Positions 22,127 through 36,034 of a DNA stretch of 64,000 nucleotides are shown one piece after another. The notes beneath the pieces are model-generated. The model ran no database searches. It worked only from the letters and a program-made list of their open reading frames with translations, and had not been told where the DNA came from. Within the stretch, counting starts at the first letter, position 1. Every line of letters starts with the position of its first letter. Source of the stretch: Apostichopus japonicus (lineage: Eukaryota; Echinodermata; Holothuroidea; Aspidochirotida; Stichopodidae); the NCBI RefSeq assembly GCF_037975245.1, contig NC_092566.1:12395001-12459000 (forward strand), read 5' to 3'. The position numbers and the translations under genes are program-made.

Positions 22127-23030
22127 ATTCAGCCACATGCATAAAAATACAATGGAAATTGTTCAAACACAAGAGCTCTAAAACAGACATGAAATTGAAA
22201 ACGCATAACGATGAAACACATATAAAAGTGATATTGCATCATGAGTAATATATACCGGTATGCTATCGACAATGGTATAAAAACATTGCGATAAAAGTGA
22301 CGATGTAAAAAAGTACGAAAAAATATATTTGCTTCTTTGGGATGGGTACTATGATGGCATCTTTGAATGACCGGGGTACTTCTGACGTGCTCAGCGACCA
22401 ATTGAATATGTCAGTGTAGACGCCAGCAAGTTGTTCGGCGCATATTTTGAGCAGTTTTGGAGTGATGCCATCAGGTCCTGGAGCTTTCCGTTCGTTGAGT
22501 CGTTTGAAATTGTTCCTCACCGAGGTCACATCTATGACGAATGGCACGGTGACATCTGTGCTGTTGGCTGGAGATGGTTGGCTGTTATTATCTTTGTCAA
22601 ACCGCGTATAAAATTCGTTCAGCTTGTCTGGCAGCTCTCCGTCATCACTGACCTCTTCACCCCTTTGTAGTTGGTAATCTCCCCGATGTTCGCCCATGCT
22701 TCTCCCGGGTTTACAGTATCAAACTTTTGCTCAATCAGTTCCTTTTGTGCTCTTTTCGCGTTCCTAATGGCTCTCCTGAGGTCAGACTTGGCGTGGTGGT
22801 ATCTATCTGGATCAGTGGTCTTAGTCCGATAAGCTTCATCCTTGGCCTTTATTTTTGCTTTGTCACACCACGATTTGTTGTTTGGGTATTGTGAGACAGT
22901 CTTAGTTGGTATACAAATGTCCTGGCAGAAATTGATGTACCCGGTTACCGTATTTGTGAATGAATGCAAAACATTATCCTCTTGGAACAAATCCCAATTC
23001 ATGTCATCAAAACAATCTATATTGATATAG
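22127..23030 (-). pseudogene. Truncated non-LTR retrotransposon (LINE) with lost RT core
   Basis: The minus strand has two overlapping frames. One (23035-22619) reads the region between endonuclease and reverse transcriptase, with WCDKAKIKAKDEAYR and ITNYKG. After a one-base frame change in a G run near 22670 the other (to about 22332) reads LPDKLNEFY and the first RT segment, NERKAPGPDGITPKLL and IIVPIPKK. The RT palm with its catalytic aspartates is absent: the sequence passes straight into a tail ending TTTTTATGCATGTGGCTGAA followed by TAAATC and the GATA-type microsatellite. Family is Jockey/CR1/RTE-like by the KAPGPDG and VPIPKK motifs. It is 5'-truncated, internally deleted and frameshifted, so it is dead. 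Confidence 0.85.
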
Positions 23031-23061
23031 ATCAAATAGATATCATATAGATATAGATCAT

Positions 23062-23117
<56 letters not shown>

Positions 23118-23390
23118 GTATATACCGGTCGTGAAGTGGAATTTTTCTGGTGTGTTATTTCTTTATTGATTTACTATATATCTGTCATACCACTTGCTAC
23201 ACATTCATTTCTTATTTACGGCTTGGCTTGCCTATAAAAGAGTGGTTATTCTGTGTAAAATTGTGTAAAGTTTGTTAGATTCAAAGCGCCAGGGGCGCAC
23301 TCTGTACAATCTTAATACTTGGGTAATACGCCCTTCATAACAGTTATTCAAAGCCAATTTATACGCTTTAACACACCAGTAGAATCACTG

Positions 23391-23444
23391 TGGTCGAGTG
23401 GTACGGGCTTAGGTTCATGACACGAAGATCCAGGGTTCGATTCC
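23391..23444 (+). promoter_or_regulatory. tRNA-like RNA polymerase III A and B boxes
   Basis: A box TGGTCGAGTGG (23391-23401) and B box GGTTCGATTCC (23434-23444), 32 bp apart, match type-2 Pol III internal promoter consensus. No complete tRNA cloverleaf closes around them, so I read this as a SINE-type promoter of the retrozyme rather than a tRNA gene. Confidence 0.65.
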
Positions 23445-23495
23445 TACCTTCGCCTGATGAGTCCCAAAAGGACGAAACCGGTCCTGAAGTGGAAT
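23440..23495 (+). ncRNA. Type I hammerhead ribozyme with minimal stem III
   Basis: Core CTGATGA (23454-23460), stem II GTCC/GGAC with loop CAAAA (23461-23473), GAAA (23474-23477), then ACCGGTC with cleavage expected after C23483. Stem I: 23448-23453 (CTTCGC) pairs with 23484-23489 (CTGAAG) except a C-C mismatch at the first position. A TAC/T internal loop follows, then 23440-23444 (ATTCC) pairs with 23491-23495 (GGAAT). At the upstream junction the first base after cleavage is G23131, which would restore the C-G pair. Stem III is only A-T and C-G closed by the palindrome ACCGGT, as in minimal hammerheads proposed to act as dimers. Confidence 0.88.
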
Positions 23496-23562
23496 TTTTC
23501 TGGTGTGTTATTCTTTATTGATTTACTATATATCTGTCATACCACTTGCTACACATTCATTT

Positions 23563-24309
<747 letters not shown>

Positions 24310-24934
24310 AAAAAATATCACCACGCGTGCGAACAATTTTGGGGATGAAAGTTGCTATGTGCCTGCACCCAGGCAAATGTCCCCCCCAATATTTGAAACA
24401 AATTGCCGCCCCTGTTGTGGGGTACAGAACTTAAATGGCATATCAATATACCTTCAATGCATCTAAGTTGCAGCCTAAAGTAGATGCCTTCATTGCTATT
24501 AAAAGTCAAACAATAATTATAACTGAGGTTTTATACTGGAATAGGAAAATTCACCTATTGATGCTGCATTCTGGGTCATGTTGTATCAGTGCCAGTATAC
24601 CTTGTGGGGTGCAGACAGTGAAATAAAATTTCAATTTGTCTCTCAAGTACTAAAACACTCTACCTAGCAAATTCTTTGATAAATTATTGGATTTTACAGC
24701 TCGGAGTCTATACATTTCATTTATTATGACCATTGAAGGACCTCATACATATGATTTGTGGGGTACAGAACTGAAATGTGATATAAATGTACCTTAATTC
24801 TTCTAGTTTGCAGCCAAAAGTAGTTGCCTTCATTGCTATTAGAGTCAAACAATAATTATAACTGAGGTTTTATACTGGAATATGAAAATTCACCTATTGA
24901 TGTTGTATTCTGGTCATGTTGTATGAGTGCCAGG

Positions 24935-25914
24935 CAGGGATGTTGCTAGAGGGGGGATGTGGAGTGTGTCTCACCCCCCCCCAATCTTGGTAAAACTGAC
25001 GATGTGACAATTGGAATTTCCGACTGTCGCACTCTAATTTACATAGGCCTATTCACGTATTCTTGTGATTGTGAATGACCTAAAAACTTTGGTTAAATTT
25101 GACCTTTAATCAGTCATATTTACCATGTTTTCCTTGCCACTTTGAGAAATTGTATCTCGTGATCCTTATACTCCACCGTACAAAACTCTGTATGATTTTG
25201 AGTACTCTACAAAAAATGCCTAATAGAACAACTGTACAACGTTCGCCAGCTTCAATTCGGTTTATTTACGTTCTAATTTTGCTATTGGGTGGGTTGACTC
25301 TGTTTGCTATCTTCAAGTAAGTTCATGATATATATTGTATATATGGAATACAATAAAACACTCAATGCTAATCTATGGAAGCTTAAAAGTGCCATCAATA
25401 TAAGAAAAACTTTGCCCCATAAGTTGACATTTTTCAATAAATTGTTTAGATAACACGATAAATCTTATCAAAAATTAGAAAAATGTTGGATTGCTCAGTT
25501 GCTTTAACTGAGCAATTGAACAATTTTCTGCAAAATGTTTAATTGACAACTTATCATATCTGATCAATGGGACATTTTTCTGCAAAATGTTCAATTGTTC
25601 AACTTCATTCCATCTGAGCAATTGAAACATTGACTGCAAATGTTTAATTGACAACTTATTGTATCTCGTCAATTCAACATTTATCTGCAAAATGTTCACT
25701 TCATTCCAACTGAGCAATTGTACAATTTTCTGCAAAATGTTTAATAGACAACTTATCGTATCTCGTCTACTCAACATTTTTTATGCAAAATATTTAATTG
25801 TTCACTTCATTCCAAATGCTCAGGTGGAATGAAGTGAACATTGACAAATTTTCATGGGAGTGATAAATAGCATGCCTCCCCCCCACAGCAGCCCCCCCCC
25901 AAAGACGTTGTGAC
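24935..25914 (+). mobile_element. Element C, 3'-truncated
   Basis: Begins CAGGGATGTTGCTAG after the GTGCCAGG site. It retains the TGCAAAATGTTTAATTG repeats and the TTCACTTCATTCC hairpin, and then breaks off in C runs where the tandem units of the B-like element start. Confidence 0.65.
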
Positions 25915-26393
25915 GCTGTTATAAGATATCCATGGAATACTTTCATTATTGCTAAAGACTTCAACCATATGGTAGCCTAACACCACTCTAAGTCAATGGG
26001 AAAATCTAGCCTAACCATCTGTTATTTGCTGAAACTGGGACGCAGTTATAAGATATCCATGGAATACTTTCATTATTGCTTTATCCTTCGACCATATGGT
26101 AGCCTAACACCACACTTAGTCAACGGGGAAATCTAGCCTAACCATCTGTTTATTCGCTGAAACTGGGACGCAGTTATAAGATATCCATGGAATACTTTCA
26201 TTATTGCTGTTAACTTCAACCATATGGTAACCTAACACCACACTAAGACAATGGAAAATCTTGCCTAACCATCGGTTTCACAAAAAAGAGAAAAAAACCA
26301 CACTTAGCGAAGGTTTCGGGTAATAAATCATGAACTGCGTAGTACTGCGTCGGGTGGGTACCCGGTTACCCCGATACCCCGTGAAAACACTTA
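25915..26393 (+). mobile_element. B-like element, left-truncated
   Basis: About three of the roughly 130-bp units (GATATCCATGGAATACTTTC), then the GGGTAATAAATCATGAAC right-end block and GTGAAAACAC before ATGAATTCATGG. Confidence 0.6.
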
Positions 26394-27089
26394 TGAATTC
26401 ATGGATTGACATGTACAGTAAAATTATTATTCGTATTGTAGGACCTAATAAATATTATGTGAGTACCAGTGTAGCATGTGGGGTACATAACTTAAATGTG
26501 ATATAAATATACCTTAACGTATCTAAGTTGCAGCCTAAAGGAGATTGCTATTAGAAGTCGAACAATACATTTGATTGAATGATATGAATTCATCAAATTT
26601 ACTTCATATGAATTCATCCAACTTACAACTCGGTAATCTGTACATTAAATTTATTACTCCCATTTTAGGAACTGATCAATATCATATGAGTACCAGTATA
26701 GCTTGTGGGGCATGGGTGGCAATCATGGTAGGACGAGGGGACATGTCCCCCCCCCCCAATATTTTAGGTGGGGGATATAGTATCTAATACCCCCCTCCAA
26801 TATTTGGTGGCATAGTTTTTTTGTGGGCTATTAATAGAAAATAATGCGTCAGATTATTTATCCAAATCATATTTGGCAGTGGCTAAGCCTTCATCCAAAC
26901 ATGCTGCATGAGGTAAATGACACCTCGTGGCGACCGCCTCCCTCCCCCTTGAGCATATTTTTTGTATTTTTTTATGATATTGCTAGTAATTTCAAAATAG
27001 AAAATGCTTAGATGAAACATACAAGTCCTTGGAAGTGCCATTTCCAGCGAACTGGGTGGCATCTTCTGCCAACATTTTCTTTCACGCTA

Positions 27090-27090
<1 letters not shown>

Positions 27091-27155
<65 letters not shown>

Positions 27156-27179
27156 TATATATATATATTTATATATATA

Positions 27180-27270
<91 letters not shown>

Positions 27271-27293
27271 TTATATATTTATATATATATATT

Positions 27294-27325
<32 letters not shown>

Positions 27326-27340
27326 CATATATATATATAC

Positions 27341-27372
<32 letters not shown>

Positions 27373-27405
27373 TTATATATACATACATATATATATATTT
27401 ATATA

Positions 27406-27440
<35 letters not shown>
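27091..27440. repeat. TA microsatellite with TTTATA/ACATA variants
   Basis: Nearly pure alternating T/A with interspersed TTTA and TACA steps, part of element M. Open frames of (IY)n are artefacts. Confidence 0.95.
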
Positions 27441-27443
<3 letters not shown>

Positions 27444-28640
27444 GCGCGTATCCAGGGGGGGCGTTGGGGGCGCGCGCCCCCCGGGTAAGGAAAAGAGGAG
27501 AGAAAAAAAGAGAAGAAAAAAGGGAAAAAGAGGGGGAAAAGAAAAGGAGGAGAGGAAGGAAGGGAAAAGAAAAAGAAGAAAAAGGAGAAAAGGAGGGAGT
27601 AGAACATAAACGCCAAGACCTCGGGAAGAGAAAGAGGAACAGTCATAATTACAACGCTGACCCCTATTATATATACATGGTAGCCAGTGACAGATCGAGT
27701 ATTACGGAGGGGGTGTTCGCCTCACCCTACCCCTTACACCGACAACTCCATTTTTGACGTTTCCATTTTTTCTCTCTCACTAATGTATCTATATATATAT
27801 ATATACTATATATGGTCTATCTTAACGCGTGTGTGTGTATGGACGCCTTAAACAATTGTTACAATTGTGCTATGGATCCAACTGTGGCTGGTTTTGAACT
27901 CGACCGAGTCGTCGGGAAACATGACGCATTTCGGGAAGGGGGCGACCGCCCCCCACCGGCGACCGCCCCCCCACCCCCTGAGCAAATTTTCTTTATGATA
28001 TCGCTAGTAATTTCAAAATAGACAATGCTTAGATGCAACTTACAAGGCCTGGGAACTGTCATTTCCAGCGATCTGGGAGGCATTTTCGGCCAAAATTTTC
28101 TTGTACGCTTCTCGCCAACTCATGGTGGCGCTAGGCTTAGATAGTTTGCCTACAGGCTTCGCCCCTCCCTTGGCAAATTACTCGCTACACGCCTGTTCGA
28201 ATTTGTAAAGCAAAGAGCAGATATCACATCATATCAGTGAGCATGAAAATGCATTTTCCAGGATGAACAGCCTCAAAACTGTCTATGTGTGTAGTCAAAG
28301 GCGTAGCTAGGAGCCCAAGTGGATTTGGGGGCTGTAACGACTTGCCCGAAATATATAAGCAAAATTTTTCGCGCGCCTGGCGCGCGTTCAACATGTTAAT
28401 GTCAATATCATATAAAGCATGCATCGGTCATTACATCGCATGGCATGCTAATGTAAACAACGTAATGTCTTATGTAGATGGAGAAAAAGCATACAGGTCC
28501 AATTATATCAAAACTCTCTTTTACAGTAGTAATGGCGAATAAGTCGGCCAATCTTAGAACTTTATTTTAATTACCAAGGAGATCATTTTTGGGTCCTTGC
28601 TTTTTGCAAAGCAAGGAACCTATGCGTTCAACTTGGCGTA

Positions 28641-31600
28641 CTCACCTTTACATTAATTGTGGAGCCAGTGACTGAAAACACATCTAGAAATGTGGGACAG
28701 CAATAGCAATTGTGGGACCACTGCCTGGTCCCACAATTTACAACCTATAGAACCCTATTTTTCCATCTTCTGAGTGATCATCTTCATGAATATGCATGGT
28801 GCCAAAAATTCTGTATGTTTTCTCATTGTGTCTTTTTTGTGTGGAAAAAACATAATACACTCTAAATACACACTAATATTGATGAAGGGCTATTGTGAAT
28901 AGCGCCCTCAAATGGTATGGTCAGTGGTTAGGGAAAACACACATACTGTAACTTGGTACATTATATATCTCACTTTTACAGTTTTTGTTTTGTTTATTTG
29001 ACAGCTGATTAACTCTCATTAGTTTTAATAATCTTCTGCCAGGCCTGTACAGGATATTCTTACTTCATATTTCAATGAAAGCAAATATCATGACCATGCA
29101 ACCTCAGTGGACTATTTAGTAGTCCTACTGTATGTGTCACTGTAGCTGTTGGTATACACTACTGGCTTAAGAAGTACCACACTACAGTACTTCTACTCTC
29201 AATGTACCTGCAAGCTAGAAGCTGTTATTTTTCAAGGAATGTGTCAAAACAAGTGGGTACAGTATGTAGGCTTTTTTTGTTTTCATCAGTGTAATGCCAA
29301 ATTAACCATTCAGTTTTTATAACTATATTGAACTTTGATACTGGTATTAGAGTTAGAATATAACCAGCAAGTCAAAAATCGCCATGCATTCATGCCCAAA
29401 ATTTCAACTTCAAAAAATATATATATATATAGTTTTGCTGTAAAACAATTTTGTCATGGAAGTAGAGCTAGACTTGTTTGGGGTTAAAATAAATCATGAA
29501 AGCATGCATTATTAAAGGAGATCAAGTACTAGGCTCATGAATCTCTTGATTGGGGTATTTCACGGCCACTAGGTAAATATTGATGGTCATGACCATACTT
29601 GCATTGTTCATGTGACACCTAACGGATTTGAATTTCAGTAGAGTAGAGTAGGTAGAAAAAAATGTCAATATAAGAATCAATTGTTAGCCATTCACAAAAT
29701 ATACTTGATATTTTGTCTTGTATCATCAAAATTTAATGAGAAAATACACAAAAATTACACTTGCATGTATATCGCAGAATAACAGTACAGGACATATTGA
29801 AAATAATGATATCGAATGTTGTCCATTCAAAGAATCTACAAGTTGAATTTTGTTTCACATTTATGTAACATAGTGCAATTTTGATCATTATGGAGTAAGA
29901 TGCTGGAGAACTTTCAATGTCTCTTCATAATCTGCTACAGAACATGTTTGGATTTTTGTTACCTCAATGAGTGGCCCTGTCCCCATCTTTTTTGAGGGGT
30001 GGGCTGTGTGGGTGGGGGAGCCTGGGTTGGTGGGGGAGGCAGGGATCAACTTACTATTGAATCCATATGTCCCATATAAAATGTAACCCTTTCAGAATTC
30101 AATTTCAATGATCTATGAACGAACAGATTGGAATTAAAACAAGAACTCCCAAGTTCTTTCATCAGCAGTACTATATATTGGGCATGGAAAAGTTGCCACT
30201 CATGACTTTGCTAACCTGGCAGACTTTCCCTCTGTCCAAGCTTAGTACGCGACTGCTTTTAACTCTTCCAAAACGCTGTAAAGGTTTCAGTTCTTTCGAA
30301 TGACGAAAGTCTAAAATGGTTTCAAAGGCAGTGCACTCCTACCCCAAATATAAGATCCATAAATATACACCATCAGTTTCAGTGGTGAATACAGATTTTT
30401 GTAAAAGTAGGTTTCTCAGTGACTTTTAAAGAGGAGACCATCAGGAGACTGTCTGTTTTGTTAACTCTTGCTTTGCGCATGGTGGTCTTGGGTCCAGGGG
30501 CCTGCACAGTTTCCCTGTAAATTATACAGTAGAAGCTATATGGTTTAGTACAGATCTGAACACCATCCGTACATGTCTGACCGCTATGTATTCCCCTTTG
30601 ATACCATGAGGATCATGTAGTTAATCTATACAACCATATAATTACCTAATGATCATATAATTGACCCCTTTATCCTATTTTCATCCCCCCCCCATTCTTT
30701 TCTTTTCCTCCTTTCCCATTTGTTTGCCTTCCCCCTTTTTCCTTCTTCCTTCTTCCTTTTTCCTTTTTTTAAGGAGGGGGGCTCCCCCACCCATCTGGAT
30801 ATGCACCCGATATATACAGAAATGAAATCTATCTTCCTTTTTGTTACTAGTGGGGTACAGAGGTGAATCCTGGAGATGATAAAGCATTTCGAGCGTCAAA
30901 TCTTGTCAAAGTGCAAAACAATTATAAATTCCATCAAACAACTAGTAAACTCAATGGCATGCAATGGCATGCACATTTTGCACAAACATGTATACCCAAA
31001 ACTCTGTGAAGTTTGAACAGCTACCATATTGGAAACTCTTTTGTGAAAATTGTTTGACAATTAATTTAAATATGCAATAAAATCTTACTCAATTTAATGT
31101 TATAGCGTGACTGTTACAGTGTGACAATTGAAATGTCAATGCATAGTCGATGTATAGCGGCACACTGTCATGTTTCAATGGTGCTTTGAAGTTGCTTACA
31201 GTATATCTTTCTGATGGTCCCTAGCATCAGTCTTTGATCTTAGATGTAGAAATGTGTTAAAAATACATTAATCATGAAATAAAAATTTCAAATTAGCATA
31301 GCATTACATCGTGACAGACAGCAGGCAATTACAAAATTATGAATATTTTGTCATGTGAATATAACATAAATATGACTTGATTAAAAGATAACTTGACAAT
31401 TTATGTTCCCTAAAAATAGATCACATAGCATATCCGGAAACGCATGTATACAGTAGCTGAGGTGAATGAAGAAGTTGGAATGGTGCCACCAGCTTTTAAA
31501 AAGGGTGTCAACTATAATTAATATGTGTTATATTTTCCCTGTCTCTATTGTTTCTCATTAGTCATTTAAGAAGGTGAGTGATATCTCACATTTGAAAGCT

Positions 31601-32889
31601 AAATCACTTTATAGGCAACCTCATTTGAAGTGGTAGGTACAGTAGGGTTGGTGCCAGAGAGGTGGGGGGATGTTTCAATCATGTCTGGGAATAGGACACT
31701 ACACTGCAAAAGTTTGTGTTTATATCAGCTGTAACGTCACGCTGTAGCAAAATTGTTGCAGCGTACGTGACAGACTTTAATTAGTCATTAATGAAGGCAA
31801 GTCAGATGAACTTAAAAATGTGCTTGTATTTAATGGTTATCGATGTCCTAGGTTTGGAAACAAACTTCATTGCAAATTGTCTTGCAAAGGAATAATTAAA
31901 AAACATCAAAATTTACCCTTACAGCATGACATATTTTTTCAAATTCTAATTACTGTAGGTCATTGACCAGTAATGAAGTATGTTACAGAAATGTTAAGCT
32001 CATGCTTTGGATCTCTAGAGTTCAAACATCATGCACCAATTCAGGTTTATCATTTTTATCATGCATATAAATGTATTTAGTATCAAACTTGACAACCATT
32101 ATTTTTATTAATGTTGCATTAAAATTATGCAAATTTCAATATGTAAATGACATGAAAATAGTATTTCTTATGCAGATTAAGGACATTTCGATTCTTAGCT
32201 TTAATTTGATACCAAATTTGTTACGATTAAACCTATTTGAAATTTTGGAAGTCATGTCCTGTTTTGCTTGGAACTGCCCTTAGACTTGTTGCGGCAGACA
32301 AAATAGTCATATATGCTAATCACATGAAATTGCACTTAATTAACTTGATTCAACTCTCAAATTTATGAAATGAGTTTTTTAAAGCATTTTGATGGCCACT
32401 TGAGGTCAACAGGCTGTTTTGAAAGTTCAGTAAAAGCTCTCTCAAACTGGGAGTATGGTAAATGTTGGGAAAGTGACAAGTAGAAGCTGCTCATGGAGTT
32501 GGTATAGAAGAGCATACAAAGGTCACCATGTTTTGCTTTAGTTCCATCCCACGTGTTGTCACAGCTTGTATTAGACCATTCGATTGGAATAAAGAAAGTT
32601 AACTCTTATTTGAAAGGAAGAGAATACCATACAAGAACACATCATTCCTAACTTGATGTCCCAAACTTAAGGAATTGGAATAACCAGAATGCAAAATGCA
32701 TTGAGGTTTCGATGACTTTAATGCACTAGACTTCTGCTTGTTAGTATAACCAGAACTAGCTGTTACAATAACACTATGACATGCTAACACAGGTCAGTCT
32801 ACTGTACGTGGTTATACACACCTCCATCAAAAGCAATAGGGTTCTTGTACTCAATGTTATGAATCCACACACCAAGTATTACAAAACCA
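28641..32889. other. Interior of the large insertion, no gene seen
   Basis: AT-rich and without convincing exons. The stretch from about 30900 to 32281 resembles the 295-2310 element: both contain the doubled AATGG(C/G)ATGCAATGG motif, a TTAGCTTT..TTTGATACC-like segment, and a terminal GGAACTGCCC. I read it as an old diverged copy. C-rich and pyrimidine-rich DNA lies at 30685-30790. Confidence 0.4.
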
Positions 32890-35800
32890 AACCAAATCTC
32901 TTAATAACTTCGCACATTAGGGTTGCAGAGGAGTCCACTTATGGACAAGTTAGATTGGAATATGCCCACGAAACTTCAAAGAATCAACTTGAAAGAAGCT
33001 AATACAGGTCACTGGAGGTCAACCTGAGGTCAAAGGTCACCCAAATGCAGTTCGACCATTGTATTACAATAGCGTTAAGGCCCGGTCACACTACAGCGAT
33101 ATTTTATCGAATACGGTCCGATTTTTCCGATTTTAGGCCGAAGAGTGAGGTTTGTGGTAGTGAATGTAATGAACTCAGTGGAATATTCGAATACCTACTC
33201 CAAATCTGAGGGGTTCTGGAACGGACTACATTCTGAAGTGACGTCACATCGAAAAACGATAAAAATCGTAAGAGAAATCGGATAGCTTTCCGATAAAAGG
33301 AAACGGAGTCAATATCAAAAGTTAGGAGAGGGCTATTTCACATCGCAATGGCTCAACAGATAGCAAATCAGGTCCTTTATCACTGTGGCTAGAAGACCCG
33401 AACGAAAAACTGGCAGTTTCGATTCCTCCGGGAAAATCGGACCGTATTCCGATAAAATATCGCTGTAGTGTGACCGGGCCTTAACTCTCAACCCTGTCTG
33501 TGGTAGTTTCACAAGTTATCGGGAAAAAACACATTTTGACCCATAAATGACCTTTGGTGACCTTGGATCACATCACGGTTATTTTGGAAAATGTGTCCCT
33601 ACTTCATTCACAACTTGTCCTAATATACCAGCCATGTCAGACTTCGTGACTAGAAGTTGTTGCAAAAATTAGCATAAGTTGGGAGTTTTTGGCACATAAT
33701 CAACCTTGAATGACCTTGGATGACCTAATGGTTTTTATAAAAAATGTTCCTCTTGATGATGTGCACTCTGTCTTAAAATCCCAACCTTGACGGACATTTG
33801 GTTCTCACGTTATTGCAAAAATACTAGTTTTTGACCCCTAATTGACCTTTGTTGACCTTGGACCATATTACCGTTATGTTTTGAAATGATCCCTTACCCC
33901 ATTCACAACTAGTCCCAAAATATCAACCATGTCGGACCCGTCAATGGTAGTTTCAAAAGTTATTGAGAAAAAAACACATTTTGACCCATAAATGACCTTT
34001 GGTGACCTTGGATCACATCACGGTTATCTTTGAAAATGTGTCCCTACTCCATTCACAACTTGTCCTAATATACCAGCCATGTCAGACTTCGTGACTAGAA
34101 GTTGTTGCAAAAATTAGCATAAGTTGGAGTTTTTTGCACATACTCAACCTTGAATGACCTTGAATGACCTAATGGTTTTTATAAAAAATGTTTCTCTTGA
34201 TGATGTGCACTCTGTCTTAAAATCCCAACCTTGATGGACATTTGGTTCTCACGTTATTGCAAAAATACTAGTTTTTGACCCCTAATTGACCTTTGTTGAC
34301 CTTGGACCATATTACCGTTATGTTTTGAAATGATCCCTTCCCCATTCACAACTAGTCCCAAAATATCAACCATGTCGGACCCATCAATGGTAGTTTCACA
34401 AGTTATTGAAAACGTGAAAATTTGAAAATGTGTCACAACTTGTCCTAATATACCAGCCATGTCAGACTTCGTGACTAGAAGTTGTTGCAAAAATTAGCAT
34501 AAGTTGGGAGTTTTTGGCACTTAATCAACCTTGAATGACCTTGAATGACCTAATGGTTTTTATCAAAAATGTTCCTCTTGATGATGTGCACTCTGTCCTA
34601 AAATCCCAACCTTGATGGACATATGGTTCTCACGTTATTGCAAAAATACTAGTTTTTGACCCCTAATTGACCTTTTTTGACCTTGGATCATATTACCGTT
34701 ATGTTTTGAAACGATCCTTTACCCCATTCACAACTAGTCCCAAAATATCAACCATGTCGGACCCTGTTAGTGGTAGTTTCACACGTTATTGAGAAAAACA
34801 ACACATTTTGACCCATAAATGACCTTTGGTGACCTTGGATCACATCACGGTTATCTTTGAAAATGTGTCCCTACTCCATTTACAACTCGTCCTAATATAC
34901 CAGCCATGTCAGACTTTGTGACTAGAAGTTGTTGCAAAAATTAGCATAAGCTGGCAGTTTTTTGCACATAATCAACCTTGAATGACCTTGGATGGCCTGA
35001 TGGTTTTTATCAAAAATGTTCCTCTTGATGAGGTGCACTCTGTCCTAAAATTTGTTTGGCTTACAATATACACACATAATGTTATTGCTAGAAATGTATC
35101 AAAACCAACCTTTGGCCCCTCATAACTTGAGAACTGGGTGTCCGATTGAAGCGGGAGTTGGTTTCCTATATTCAGCACAAAAAGCTCTATCATATGTCAA
35201 CAAATTTTTAAACTTATCTTTGTTCTGTTTTGTTTTGCCCCGTATCTCCTAAAATGAGCATATTTTTTAAGATTTGACCTTTGACCTTTTGACCTCGCGG
35301 TCAGATGTAATTTGACACGCTGATTCCAAAAAGCAACATGACAAGTCTGTGCGACCATCCTAACTGTACTTATTAAAAAACAAAAACATTGACCTCTGAT
35401 AACTTCGCACACGAAGGTCGCACAGGGGTCAACTATGCATCATTTTGATCGGAAGGTACCTTTGAGATCCGATTATGGCCACGAAAATTCAAATAACCCA
35501 AAAAACTGATAAAGGTCACCGGAGGTCAACCTGAGGTCAAAGGTCACCTAGATGCGGCTCGACTCCCTGATTACAATAGCGTAACTCCCAACCTTCACGG
35601 ACATTTGGTTCTCAAGTTATTGCAAAAATACTAGTTTTTGACCCCTGATTGACCTTTGTTGACCTTGGATCACATGACCGTTATGTTTTGAAATGATCCC
35701 TTACCCCATTCACAACTGGTCCCAAAATATCAACCATGTCGGATCCTGTTAATGGGAGTTATTGCTTGTTTTAATATTTTGGTTTTTGGCCTCTAACTGA

Positions 35801-36034
35801 CCTTTGGTGACCTTCACAGGCAACACAAAAAATAGGGCACATCTACTCAATGTGGCACTCATATACACCAAATATTAGATTGGTCCAAGCTTCCCTACTT
35901 GAGATACCGTGTTTACAAGCCAGGCGTCACACACACACACACACACGTACACACATACACACATACACACACTCTCCGCCTGCATGAATGCATAGGTTAC
36001 GATTTCATCGAAACCAAAAACCAAGGAATCTTTA
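32890..36034 (-). repeat. G element, inverted, with internal tandem units
   Basis: On the minus strand it starts near 36034 with CCTTGGTTTTTGG and AACCTATGCATTCATGC, then a GT run (35928-35970) and the GACGCCTGGC segment seen near 42190. The array is built on TTGATATTTTGGGAC, GTGATCCAAGGTCACC and AAAGGTCAATTAGGGG. CAACTTGTCCTAATATACC recurs at 33613, 34060, 34437 and 34885. Perfect AGGTCAAAGGTCA lies at 33027-33039 and 35534-35546. Interrupted by the piggyBac-like MITE at 33079-33480. Confidence 0.7.
33079..33480. mobile_element. piggyBac-like MITE (TTAA target)
   Basis: 402 bp bounded by TTAA on both sides (33075-33078 and 33481-33484). The near-perfect inverted ends are about 50 bp, starting GGCCCGGTCACACTACAGCG. 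The unoccupied repeat sequence AATAGCGTAACTCCCAACC at 35573 shows the target. TTAA duplication is characteristic of piggyBac. No coding capacity. Confidence 0.85.

Larger units (their letters stand above)
24415..26710 (+). repeat. Host unit S2
   Basis: Second copy of S, between the right end of M copy 1 and the left end of the next M. It carries both semi-repeats with CTTGTGGGGT(A/G)CAGA. Element C begins at 24935 and is joined near 25915 directly to the middle of the B-like element, which ends at about 26393. A deletion has therefore removed the C/B junction present in S1 and S4. Confidence 0.75.

Noticed and set aside
23391-23460. Functional tRNA gene
   Set aside because: A and B boxes are present but no acceptor stem or full cloverleaf forms; the B box runs into a hammerhead core.
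27440-27757. Basic coiled-coil-like frame rich in Lys/Glu/Arg
   Set aside because: Translation of the purine tract of element A; mirrored as Ser/Phe/Leu at 5905-6020.
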